In this document: positions 9,422 through 16,890 of the stretch, piece after piece | Layout: every line of letters begins with the position of its first letter | Position numbering within the stretch: position 1 is the stretch's first letter | From: Pseudomonadota bacterium | GTDB taxonomy: Bacteria > Myxococcota_A > UBA9042 > GCA-2863065 | NCBI GenBank assembly: GCA_005776585.1 | Contig: SXOX01000313.1 | Span: forward strand, 1 to 35,805 | Reading direction: 5' to 3' | Length of the DNA: 35,805 bases | The notes under the pieces: model-generated | The model's input: the letters and a program-made list of their open reading frames with translations, nothing else | What the model was told of the DNA's origin: nothing | Databases searched by the model: none | Made by a program: the position numbers and the translations under genes

Positions 9422-9895
9422 TCACGGGTTGGCGCCGGAGCAGATCCAGTCCTTGATGCGCTGGACCTTGTCCCGGTCGAGCCGAGGGAGCCCGAGCGGT
9501 GGCATGGGTTGACTCGTCGTCTCCCCGTGAGGCCCGCGACGGTTCGCGGAGTCGCCGCCCAAGACCTTGAGCCAGAGGGTGCTGTTCGCGAGATTGGTGC
9601 CATCGACGATCTTCATCGTGCCTGCGGCTCCGGCGTGGGCCGAGGTCCTCCCGACCAACGCCGCGTGGGTCGTCGCCGGAGTGCCGTAGTTGCCGGGGGC
9701 GCCGTTGTTCGGATGACAGCTCGTGCACCGCGGAGCGATGACCTCGGTGTGCAGCTGCGCCATCGTGACGAGCTTCGTGGCTCCGTCGCACGTGAGCTCG
9801 GGATCGACGCCCGCGCTTGGGTCCGTCACCGCGCAGGCGACCGCGCCAACGGCCAGTATCGCGGCGACTCCCATCATCGATAGACAAGACTTCAC
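9422..9895 (-). CDS. Small mono-haem c-type cytochrome lipoprotein
   Basis: From GTG 9895 this is a 157-residue protein: a lysine-bearing signal sequence with lipobox GAVAC (Cys21), then a mature domain with one haem c site, Cys57-Thr-Ser-Cys60-His61. A 'Q-P-M-P-P' motif near the C-terminus is the usual distal methionine ligand region of class I cytochromes c. It should sit in the periplasm or on a membrane and carry electrons. The start is uncertain: GTG 9910 adds 5 residues, ATG 9877 removes 6, and the only strong GGAGG lies just 3 nt before GTG 9895. It is the last gene of a minus-strand run with the YtkA-like and PSD1-type genes (22-nt spacing) and is convergent with the AAA+ ATPase gene. 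Confidence 0.85.
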   Translation of the reverse strand: MKSCLSMMGVAAILAVGAVACAVTDPSAGVDPELTCDGATKLVTMAQLHTEVIAPRCTSCHPNNGAPGNYGTPATTHAALVGRTSAHAGAAGTMKIVDGTNLANSTLWLKVLGGDSANRRGPHGETTSQPMPPLGLPRLDRDKVQRIKDWICSGANP

Positions 9896-9932
9896 GTTCC
9901 TCCAGAGCACCTGCTGGCGGGTGACCAGCGCA

Positions 9933-10427
9933 TCAGGGGATACAGAAACGAAACTGGAGCACGTCGGAGTGCCCGCTCACTCCGGTCGCGTACATCGTGA
10001 TCTTCCAGAGCCCGGGCTTGAACAGGTTGAGCTGATCGAACACGGCCCTCCCCGCCGGGTCGGTCACCACGCGTTGGGTCTTGGGAATCGTCCCGTGCCG
10101 ATACGTCGGCATCGTCGGCTCGGCGACCAACACGACCGACGGCGCAGCCTCTCCCTCGGCCGTCACGGCGAGGTTCCAGGTGTTGAGGCCCAGCGCCGGG
10201 ACCGACGGCGACGCCGAGTCGATCCGAACGCGAAACAGCCCCCCATCGCCGAGATGCTCGATCCCGGGGACGAACGTGTCCGCCTGCGCACAGGCCGGAT
10301 CGACCACCGCCGGGGTGGCCGTCACCGTCTCGACGGCGGAGCATGTCGCACAGAGGATGGGCAAGAGGACGAGGAGAGCAAGGGCACGCACTCGCGGACT
10401 GTACCTGAGACGGCGCCAGCGTGTCAC
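9933..10427 (-). CDS. YtkA-like (FixH-related) exported protein
   Basis: This 164-residue protein has a basic N-terminus, a hydrophobic stretch (about 14-28, ending LCATC), and one beta-sandwich domain. The pattern 'GLNTWNL...' (about 80), 'MPTYRHGT' (about 106) and 'LNLFKPGLWKITMYA' (about 133) matches the YtkA-like family, small exported domains found in FixH-type and metal-associated proteins; the Met/His pair could bind copper (inference). The signal could be a lipoprotein signal (Cys29) or an ordinary one. The start is GTG 10427; GTG 10391 would give a shorter leader beginning MRALALL. It lies 27 nt after the PSD1-type gene and 22 nt before the end of the cytochrome gene's 5' region, so all three are likely co-transcribed. 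Confidence 0.75.
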   Translation of the reverse strand: MTRWRRLRYSPRVRALALLVLLPILCATCSAVETVTATPAVVDPACAQADTFVPGIEHLGDGGLFRVRIDSASPSVPALGLNTWNLAVTAEGEAAPSVVLVAEPTMPTYRHGTIPKTQRVVTDPAGRAVFDQLNLFKPGLWKITMYATGVSGHSDVLQFRFCIP

Positions 10428-10454
10428 GTCGCGCGTTGGGGCCCCTGGCGGGCA

Positions 10455-12608
10455 CTACGGAATGATGACGTCATCGTCTTTACACGTCATCCCGGTGGCG
10501 GGAAAGGCCTTGGTTGCGTGATAGGTGCACAGGTCGCTCCAGGACTCGCCTTCGAGCACGATGGTGGTGCGCTTCTCGGCCCGGGTCGGTCCGTGGCCAC
10601 CGACCAGCAAGAACTGCGGTGAGACGACGAGGGCCCCGCAGAGGCGGCGAAGCCCCCCCTCCGGGTCGACGGCGTCGCTGACGCGCGTGTCGAGTGGCTG
10701 GCCAAAGAGCGCCTCGACCAAAGCGCGCTCGTCCGCGTCGGACAGGTCGGGATCGGTGATGAGACGGTCCTTGAGCGCCATCGCCAGGTCGGCCAGCGTC
10801 GATGTGGGCGCACCCGCTTGGACGAGCGCATCGATGGCATCCGGAGGGGTGCCACCGCGGCGCGAGCGTCCGTCCTCTTCGAAGTGCGCGGGATCGACGC
10901 ACGCGGCATAGCCGCTCTCCCACGCGAGGGTGTCCATGAAGCCACTCCCGCGGAAGCCGCGCTCGCTGTCCATCAGGAAGACGCCGATGTCCCGCTGGAA
11001 GCGCGCCTCCGGCAGCAGCTGCAGCGTCGGGCTGTTGGGATCCGGTCGTGGGAAGAACTCGGCCGGCTCGGTCCAACGAAGCGCGGTCGCCAGGGCGCGC
11101 TGGAGCAGGCGAGGATCGGCGTGGTGGATCGTCTCGCCGACGCCGTTGGAGCGCAGCGACGGGTCCTCGTTCGAGACGGTCCAGGGATCGAGGATGGGCG
11201 GGAGCCCATTGGCCATCGAGGAGCCGCAGGCCGACGGACTGGTTTGGTTGTACAGCGAATGGGTCACGACTCCGACGATGAGCTCCGCCAGAGAGTAGCC
11301 GCTCTCCACGAAGCGATCGGCCAGAGCCCGCATCACGTCGCGCTGAAATCGGTTCCTGGGGAAGTAGTTGGCGATGACGAGCGGCTGCCCATGCGCCTCG
11401 CGCCAGATCGCGTTCACGAGACTCAGTGAGACGAGAGAGGCGAAGGCCACCGTCCCCTGCTTCGACGCATCGCCGGTGGCGATGTGTCCCGTGCCGCGTA
11501 GTTCCTTGAACCCCTGGTCGAGGGCCGACTCGATCTCCCACACGGTCCCGCGGAGGCCATGGTCCGAGATGAAGTACGACCCCGACCCACGCGGATCGTC
11601 GGTGCGCTCGGCTGGCGGCTGAAAACGCCCACAGTCGAAGGCCATCCCCCACGGCGCGACGCCGTCTGCGTAGTACCAGTTCACACTGCCCGCGACGTCG
11701 CGATCGGGATAGGCAGCCGTACGCAAGATATCGTGCTGACGGAACATATTGCCGATGGTAGCGCTCTCGATGCCGGTACTCCGACCGAACAGTGCGCGCT
11801 CGAAGTGCCCCGGGATCTCCCAGGTCCGGTCGAGGTTCGGGTCGGGGTGGCCAGTGACCGAGCTCTCGGAGTTGTGGCAGGTCATGCACGCGAGGTCACG
11901 ATTGAGGTAGGTCCTGAGAAACACATTGGCCCAGTTCTGCCGCGCCTCGTACTCGAGGGTCTTGTTCCACTTGGGCAGGACGGGAAGAGCGACGAGGCCG
12001 AACAGGTAGGCGCGCAGGAACGGGGACAGGTCGCCGAGCTTGACACACGACTCGAGCAGCTCCGCGAAGGTCCACTCCCTCTTGAATTCGGCTGCGTCGG
12101 GGCGGTGGTCTCGCACGAACGTGGCGAGCTCTGACGTAGCTGCCTCCGCCGAGACCGTGCCATAGCAGTCTCCATTGGCGCGAACGGACGCCCGATTGAC
12201 CTGCAGGACGTCCATGACCAAAGCCCGTGCGCGTGGCAGGAACTCGGCGGTGCGCATCAGCCCGCGGACCAGCTCGGCGCGCCCCAGCTTGCGGACGATG
12301 CGCGTGAGGAGGTCGAGCTCGCGCGTGCTTACGAGCCGCCGACCGAGAAGGAACGGAACGACGCGGGCGACGAACGCCTCATCCCCCGCGTCGCAGCCCT
12401 CCGGACCCGCCAGCCCGAGCTCGTGTCCGTTGACCGTGACGACCTCCTTCGCAGTAGCGGCGGGCGGCAAGGTCGGCGCAAGCTCCGGAGACGCCTGGGC
12501 GCAGCCTGTGGCGATGCTCCCAAGGCTAAGCAGCCAGCAACCGGCGACGACCACAGTGGCGCGAGGGCGACGGCGGGAGACCGAGGGGTGCACATGACTG
12601 GACTTCAA
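10455..12608 (-). CDS. DUF1549/DUF1553 (PSD1-type) exported cytochrome-like protein
   Basis: The 717-residue product begins with a lipoprotein-type signal (IATGC, Cys36). A DUF1549-like part (about 80-260) holds the haem-type motif Cys241-Met-Thr-Cys244-His245 after 'YLNRDLA', in the place where the family has CAQCH. A DUF1553-like part (about 390-640) has 'SLVNAIWREAHGQPLV', 'DVMRALADRFVESGYSLAELI' and 'HSLYNQT', and the protein ends with 'ALVVSPQFLL'. In Planctomycetes and some other phyla such proteins are encoded beside DUF1501 proteins, and DUF1501 is the divergent neighbour here. Function is not established for the pair; a role in envelope carbohydrate or redox chemistry has been suggested. 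The start TTG 12608 is weak; GTG 12593 is the alternative. A promoter-like sequence lies 50 nt upstream. Confidence 0.8.
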   Translation of the reverse strand: MKSSHVHPSVSRRRPRATVVVAGCWLLSLGSIATGCAQASPELAPTLPPAATAKEVVTVNGHELGLAGPEGCDAGDEAFVARVVPFLLGRRLVSTRELDLLTRIVRKLGRAELVRGLMRTAEFLPRARALVMDVLQVNRASVRANGDCYGTVSAEAATSELATFVRDHRPDAAEFKREWTFAELLESCVKLGDLSPFLRAYLFGLVALPVLPKWNKTLEYEARQNWANVFLRTYLNRDLACMTCHNSESSVTGHPDPNLDRTWEIPGHFERALFGRSTGIESATIGNMFRQHDILRTAAYPDRDVAGSVNWYYADGVAPWGMAFDCGRFQPPAERTDDPRGSGSYFISDHGLRGTVWEIESALDQGFKELRGTGHIATGDASKQGTVAFASLVSLSLVNAIWREAHGQPLVIANYFPRNRFQRDVMRALADRFVESGYSLAELIVGVVTHSLYNQTSPSACGSSMANGLPPILDPWTVSNEDPSLRSNGVGETIHHADPRLLQRALATALRWTEPAEFFPRPDPNSPTLQLLPEARFQRDIGVFLMDSERGFRGSGFMDTLAWESGYAACVDPAHFEEDGRSRRGGTPPDAIDALVQAGAPTSTLADLAMALKDRLITDPDLSDADERALVEALFGQPLDTRVSDAVDPEGGLRRLCGALVVSPQFLLVGGHGPTRAEKRTTIVLEGESWSDLCTYHATKAFPATGMTCKDDDVIIP

Positions 12609-12658
12609 GTTCGCTTCATCGGCGGTCGAGCAGCGACGGGCACCGAGCCTCCGGCGGC

Positions 12659-12687
12659 ATTGTCTGCGCCGTGCGTGGTCCAGTCAA
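12659..12687 (-). promoter_or_regulatory. Candidate sigma70-type promoter for the PSD1-type operon
   Basis: On the minus strand TTGACT (12687-12682), a 17-nt spacer, then GACAAT (12664-12659). It would start transcription about 45 nt before the start codon at 12608. Confidence 0.45.
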
Positions 12688-12749
12688 CGCGCTTGACCTC
12701 CGAGGGCGCGCCGGGAGCGCGGCGCCGCGCGGCCAGCGAGCCGACTTGC

Positions 12750-12779
12750 TTGACACGCCGCCGGTGCAACCGAGAGACT
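12750..12779 (+). promoter_or_regulatory. Candidate promoter for the DUF1501 gene
   Basis: A perfect TTGACA at 12750-12755 is followed after 18 nt by GAGACT (12774-12779), a weak -10. It lies about 45 nt before the TTG start and points away from the divergent promoter. Confidence 0.35.
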
Positions 12780-12813
12780 CGGGGCTCGCGCGCCACGGAT
12801 GGCGTGCGTCGTC

Positions 12814-12818
12814 GGAGG
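12814..12818 (+). promoter_or_regulatory. Ribosome binding site that decides the TTG start of the DUF1501 gene
   Basis: GGAGG ends 7 nt before the TTG at 12826, whereas the upstream in-frame ATG at 12799 has no such site. The TTG start also puts the twin-arginine pair at residues 3-4, as expected for an exported DUF1501 protein. Confidence 0.75.
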
Positions 12819-12825
12819 CCTGCCG

Positions 12826-14418
12826 TTGAATCGCCGCGCGTTTCTCGGAGCGATGGGGGGATTTGCGGGAGCCTCGGCGCTCGCGCGATGCTCGAGACCG
12901 CCCTCGTCGACCGACTCTGGGCTGAGCTCGGCCTCGGGGCGTCCATGGGGCGAGGTCCCCGCCGGCGCAGCTGGAGCGTTGCTGCCTGACGCGCGGCGCC
13001 CGTCGGCGCTCGTCGAGGTCTTCCTGTTCGGCGGGTTGTCGCCGTGGGAGACCTTCTACGTCGTCCCGGAGTTTGGCAAACCGCAAGGCGATGGACCCTG
13101 GGCGGGACGTCAGTGGTGGACCTACCAGGACGACCTGGCGCTCGGCGTCCCTGCGGTCGCCGGCGCCTGCGGGCTCGGCGATCGGCCGATGCTGCAACCC
13201 TACGGCGTGGACACCGCAGGCGTGACCGTCAACCTGGGCCCGTTCGTCTATCCATTGCGGGATCGCCCCGACCTGCTCGCACGCATGCGGGTCTGGGTCA
13301 TGCGACACGACATCTCCGAACATACCGGCGGCGTCCCACTCGCGATGACGGGCCATCGGCGAGGCTCACCGCGCATGGCCGGGTTTGGGACCCACTTCGA
13401 GCGCTACTATCGCGATCGCGCGCCGGAGGCACGCTCGGCGCCTCATGCCTACTGTATCTTCCACCGGTGGCCTTCGCTGCTGCCCAATTCGGAGGTGGCG
13501 ACCGCGACCGGACTTCACCGGGCGTCGGTGCGGCCCATGGCGGTCCGCCTGGGTCCGCAAGCCGACGTGTTCGACCAGCGCATCCGGCGCGAGGCCGTGG
13601 CGGGCTATGCGACCGATCACGACGCGCTCGTGCGACACTACGCGCAGCAGTTTCGCGCGCAGGTAGGGCCGGCCAAGCGCGTGCCGGCCATCGAGGACTT
13701 CAGCTTCGCCCGGACCGGCATCGAGAACTACGAGGCGCTGGCGTCCATCCTCACGCGAGACGTCCTGACGTCGGAGAAGGTCGACGCCTGCGATCAACTC
13801 CTTGGCGTGCAACCCGACGACACGGGGACCTCCCTGCGCCTGGCCACGCACCTCGTCACCATGGAGCGCGAAGCCGCGCGCTACGTGCAGATCGTCGAAG
13901 GTGGGCTCTATCCCGACGTAACGGGCTCGGGGTACGACACTCACTTCGATCACGTTCGAAAGACCGGAGCCAATACGATCCACTGCCTGCGCCACCTGGT
14001 CAGCCTCATCAACGAGCCGGGGGAGCGCGATCCGCGGAAGCTCGACTTGGACAAGCACATGGTCCTGCTCAACACCGAGTTTGGGCGGACTCCTGGGCCA
14101 CAGCTCTTCGATCCGGACGTCAACTTTGGAAAGCTGTATGAGATCCCAGGGCGCGATCATTGGCCGTATGGCTATGTCATCGTCGGGTTTGGTGGACCGG
14201 TGGACACCGAGCGCGCCAAGATCGTGGGCGCGATCGATGGCGAAGGCTACGCCTCCTCGTACGCGTCCCCCACCGAGCACCGCTGCGCGACGCTGCTGGC
14301 CATGGGAATCTGGCCGTTTGCGCCCGAGTCATTTGCGATCGGTGACATTCCTGGCGCTGGGAGCGAGCTGGATGCGGCGATGATGCTGCGCGAGAAGATC
14401 TTCGGCTACAGGGGTTAG
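12826..14418 (+). CDS. DUF1501 family protein, Tat-exported
   Basis: Translation from TTG 12826 gives 530 residues starting MNRRAFLGAMGG, a twin-arginine signal. DUF1501 hallmarks follow: 'FLFGGLSPWETF' (about 66-77), 'GYDTHFDH' (about 369), 'NTEFGRTP' (about 416) and 'DHWPYGYVIVGFGG' (about 444-457). The family is related to sulfatase/alkaline-phosphatase-fold proteins, and those conserved Asp/His/Glu stretches are where metal ligands would lie; no substrate is known with confidence. It is divergent from the DUF1549/DUF1553 gene, the usual partner. Its end is 22 nt from the convergent end of the LamG gene. Confidence 0.85.
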   Translation: MNRRAFLGAMGGFAGASALARCSRPPSSTDSGLSSASGRPWGEVPAGAAGALLPDARRPSALVEVFLFGGLSPWETFYVVPEFGKPQGDGPWAGRQWWTYQDDLALGVPAVAGACGLGDRPMLQPYGVDTAGVTVNLGPFVYPLRDRPDLLARMRVWVMRHDISEHTGGVPLAMTGHRRGSPRMAGFGTHFERYYRDRAPEARSAPHAYCIFHRWPSLLPNSEVATATGLHRASVRPMAVRLGPQADVFDQRIRREAVAGYATDHDALVRHYAQQFRAQVGPAKRVPAIEDFSFARTGIENYEALASILTRDVLTSEKVDACDQLLGVQPDDTGTSLRLATHLVTMEREAARYVQIVEGGLYPDVTGSGYDTHFDHVRKTGANTIHCLRHLVSLINEPGERDPRKLDLDKHMVLLNTEFGRTPGPQLFDPDVNFGKLYEIPGRDHWPYGYVIVGFGGPVDTERAKIVGAIDGEGYASSYASPTEHRCATLLAMGIWPFAPESFAIGDIPGAGSELDAAMMLREKIFGYRG

Positions 14419-14440
14419 AGAGCCGGATCGCGGCGGCGGG

Positions 14441-16738
14441 CTACTCTTCGGGAACGGGCAGCTGCGACGGCAGAGCCTCGCAGTACAGCTGCACCTGGGT
14501 CGAGCAGGTGGACACGTTGCCGCTGGCGTCGGTCGCCGTATAGGTGAACGTGTGCAGCCCGTTGCCGGTCGCGATCGCCGGGGTCACGGCCACCGTGACG
14601 GCGCCACAGGCGTCCACGGCGGTGACCTTGGGCGCCTTGACCGCGCACTTCTTGCCTGCCGGAACGTAGACCCCGTACGGGGGCGGGCACGTCAGCACGG
14701 GCGGTAGGTGGTCCGGGTAGCAGCCCTTGCACTTGCCAGCCTCGCCGGCATCGAAGAGCGTGGCGACCTCGCTCGCCGAGAGCGCGCGCTTGAAGAACTC
14801 CAGCTCGTCGATGACGCCGTCGAACATGCAGGTGAAGCCGGGCTCACCGCCAATCTGCGCGTCGCCCGTGGTCGTGAGGTTGCCCAGGCCCGCGGGCGAC
14901 TGCGCAAGTACCTGAACGCCGTCGACATAAAGACGGACGCCCAGCGGGTCGCTGCGCTTGACGGTCACGGCCACGAGGTGCCAGGCGTTCGGCGTGACCG
15001 TCCCCGCCGCGGTCGCGAAGTAGCCGCCCGCGTGTAGCACGAGCTCGTTCGACCAATAATGGAGCGAGAAGTGGAACGTCGGCGTGCGGAAGATCATCAG
15101 CTCACACGGCATGGTCGTCGCGCCGTTCCAGTAGATCCATGCGTCGATGCTGAAGTCGCCATTGCCCGGATCGGTGTTGGTCGTGTGCGGCACGTTCACG
15201 TAGCTCACACCGCCGAAGTCGAGCGCGGGGCCCACGATACCGCTCGTGGGCGTCGGGCCATTGATCCAGCTGCCATCGACGTTGTTGACGATCTCGTTTG
15301 CGGTCGTGCCCACGAGCTCATCGAAGGGGAACCAGGCGCTCATCTTGGTCGGCGGCGGAGTGCAGGGCTCCTTGCAGGCGACCTCGAAGGGCGTCGAGCA
15401 CGTCGCCGTGTTGCCCGCGGCGTCCGTCGCCGTGTAGGTCACCGTGAACATGCCGGGTCCCACCAGGATCGAGGGCGAGGCCGTAACCGTCACCGGGCCG
15501 CAGCCGTCGGTCGCCGTGGCCATCGGCGGCTTCACAGAGCAGTCCCACGCGTCGGCGAGGAAGCTCACGGGCCACGGGCACGTGATGACGGGCGGCGTGT
15601 TGTCGGGATCGCAGGGCTTCTTGCACTTGCCCGCCTGCTTGGCCTTCGCGAGCGCGGCGATCTCAGGGCCCGAGAGCGCGCGACGGAAGAGCTCGAGCTC
15701 GTCGATCTCCCCACGGAAGAACGCCGTGGTGTTGAGCGGGCTGGCGTGCCGACCAATACGGAACACGGCGCCGCTGGCGAGGCTCGCCGAGCGCGGCGTG
15801 GGGTCCATCGTGGCGACCAGCACGCCATCGACATAGAACCGGAGCCCGGCCGCGTTGTCGCGGTCGACGGACACGGCGACGAGGTGCCACGCCCCGTCGG
15901 CCACGAACGCGGTCGTGTTGAACGTCAGCGGGCCCGAGACCGAGTCGCTGAGGTTGAGCGTGAGGTTGCCGTTCTTGAGGTAGAAGGTGTAGCCCCGATA
16001 CGTGGGATACCGCCGCTTGTCGACGATGGTGGCGAGCCCGGTGGCCTTCGTCGTGCGGATCCACGCGTCGATGGTGAAGTCCTCCGCGGCGGGCTGGAGC
16101 GGGTTGACCGCGCCGAACTCGAGCCCCGGCGCGTGCGGGACGCGCACCCAGTCGTTGATCCCATCGAGGCGAAATGCTCCAGCGACGAAGCCGGCCGCAC
16201 CAGCGACCGCGCCCCCCTGGAGCAGCCCGTGATGGAGCGCCAGGTGGTCATCAGCGTTCACGTCGCCGGTCCACCAGGCCTCCATGGCGGGTGGCGGCGG
16301 CGTGCACGCAAGACACAGATCGGCGCTGACCTGTTGCGCGGGCGGGCACTGGCTCAGCGGCACCGACTGATAACCCGTGCTCGTCTTGCAGCAGACAGTC
16401 TCCGGGACCGCGGCGCAGCAGGTGTAGGCGACGGAGGAGACCAGGCCTTTTTCACATTCGGCCCCGAGAGTGAGCGAGGTCAGCACGAGCCCCGCGGCCT
16501 GGCACTCTTTCGCCGCGTACTGTTTCCAGGTCGCTGGGTCCTTACAGCTCGTTGGATCGCCAAGTTTTCCGTCGAAGCAGGGGCTGGCGAGCGCGCCCGA
16601 GCGCTCCACGGACAGAGCGACGTCGCTCTGTTCGCGAGACGGAGCGACCGCCTCGGTGCGAGTGGCACACCCTGAGGCCAAGACGGTCATCGTGGCGCAG
16701 CTCAGCGCGACGATCACGGGGATCGTTCGTTGGGACAT
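14441..16738 (-). CDS. Lipoprotein with duplicated LamG-HYR modules
   Basis: This 765-residue surface protein has a lipoprotein signal (ASGC, Cys24) and a Cys-rich N-terminal segment (about 54-145). It then carries a two-fold module: LamG/concanavalin-like domain 1 (about 150-355, 'FTIDAWI', 'WHLVAVSVDRD', 'GEIDELELFRRALS'), HYR domain 1 (about 380-455, 'TVTYTATDAAGNTATC'), LamG 2 (about 465-665, 'FSIDAWI', 'WHLVAVTVKRS', 'GVIDELEFFKRALS') and HYR 2 (about 675-755, 'TFTYTATDASGNVSTC'). LamG domains bind sugars or proteins and HYR modules mediate adhesion, so a surface adhesin is likely. GGAG lies 6 nt before ATG 16738. It is followed after 22 nt by the convergent DUF1501 gene and appears monocistronic. 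Confidence 0.88.
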   Translation of the reverse strand: MSQRTIPVIVALSCATMTVLASGCATRTEAVAPSREQSDVALSVERSGALASPCFDGKLGDPTSCKDPATWKQYAAKECQAAGLVLTSLTLGAECEKGLVSSVAYTCCAAVPETVCCKTSTGYQSVPLSQCPPAQQVSADLCLACTPPPPAMEAWWTGDVNADDHLALHHGLLQGGAVAGAAGFVAGAFRLDGINDWVRVPHAPGLEFGAVNPLQPAAEDFTIDAWIRTTKATGLATIVDKRRYPTYRGYTFYLKNGNLTLNLSDSVSGPLTFNTTAFVADGAWHLVAVSVDRDNAAGLRFYVDGVLVATMDPTPRSASLASGAVFRIGRHASPLNTTAFFRGEIDELELFRRALSGPEIAALAKAKQAGKCKKPCDPDNTPPVITCPWPVSFLADAWDCSVKPPMATATDGCGPVTVTASPSILVGPGMFTVTYTATDAAGNTATCSTPFEVACKEPCTPPPTKMSAWFPFDELVGTTANEIVNNVDGSWINGPTPTSGIVGPALDFGGVSYVNVPHTTNTDPGNGDFSIDAWIYWNGATTMPCELMIFRTPTFHFSLHYWSNELVLHAGGYFATAAGTVTPNAWHLVAVTVKRSDPLGVRLYVDGVQVLAQSPAGLGNLTTTGDAQIGGEPGFTCMFDGVIDELEFFKRALSASEVATLFDAGEAGKCKGCYPDHLPPVLTCPPPYGVYVPAGKKCAVKAPKVTAVDACGAVTVAVTPAIATGNGLHTFTYTATDASGNVSTCSTQVQLYCEALPSQLPVPEE

Positions 16739-16890
16739 TGGTAGCTCCAGTTCGTCGGTGCGGTCAGCGGTCAGCCACTGACGCGGGTTGGTACGTTGAC
16801 TCAGACGCGAACCGCCCTCCGGAAGCGCGTCGAGGTTGAGTTACGGACCGTCGCCCACTTCGTCGAAGAATCGGATGGGGCGCGAGCGCG

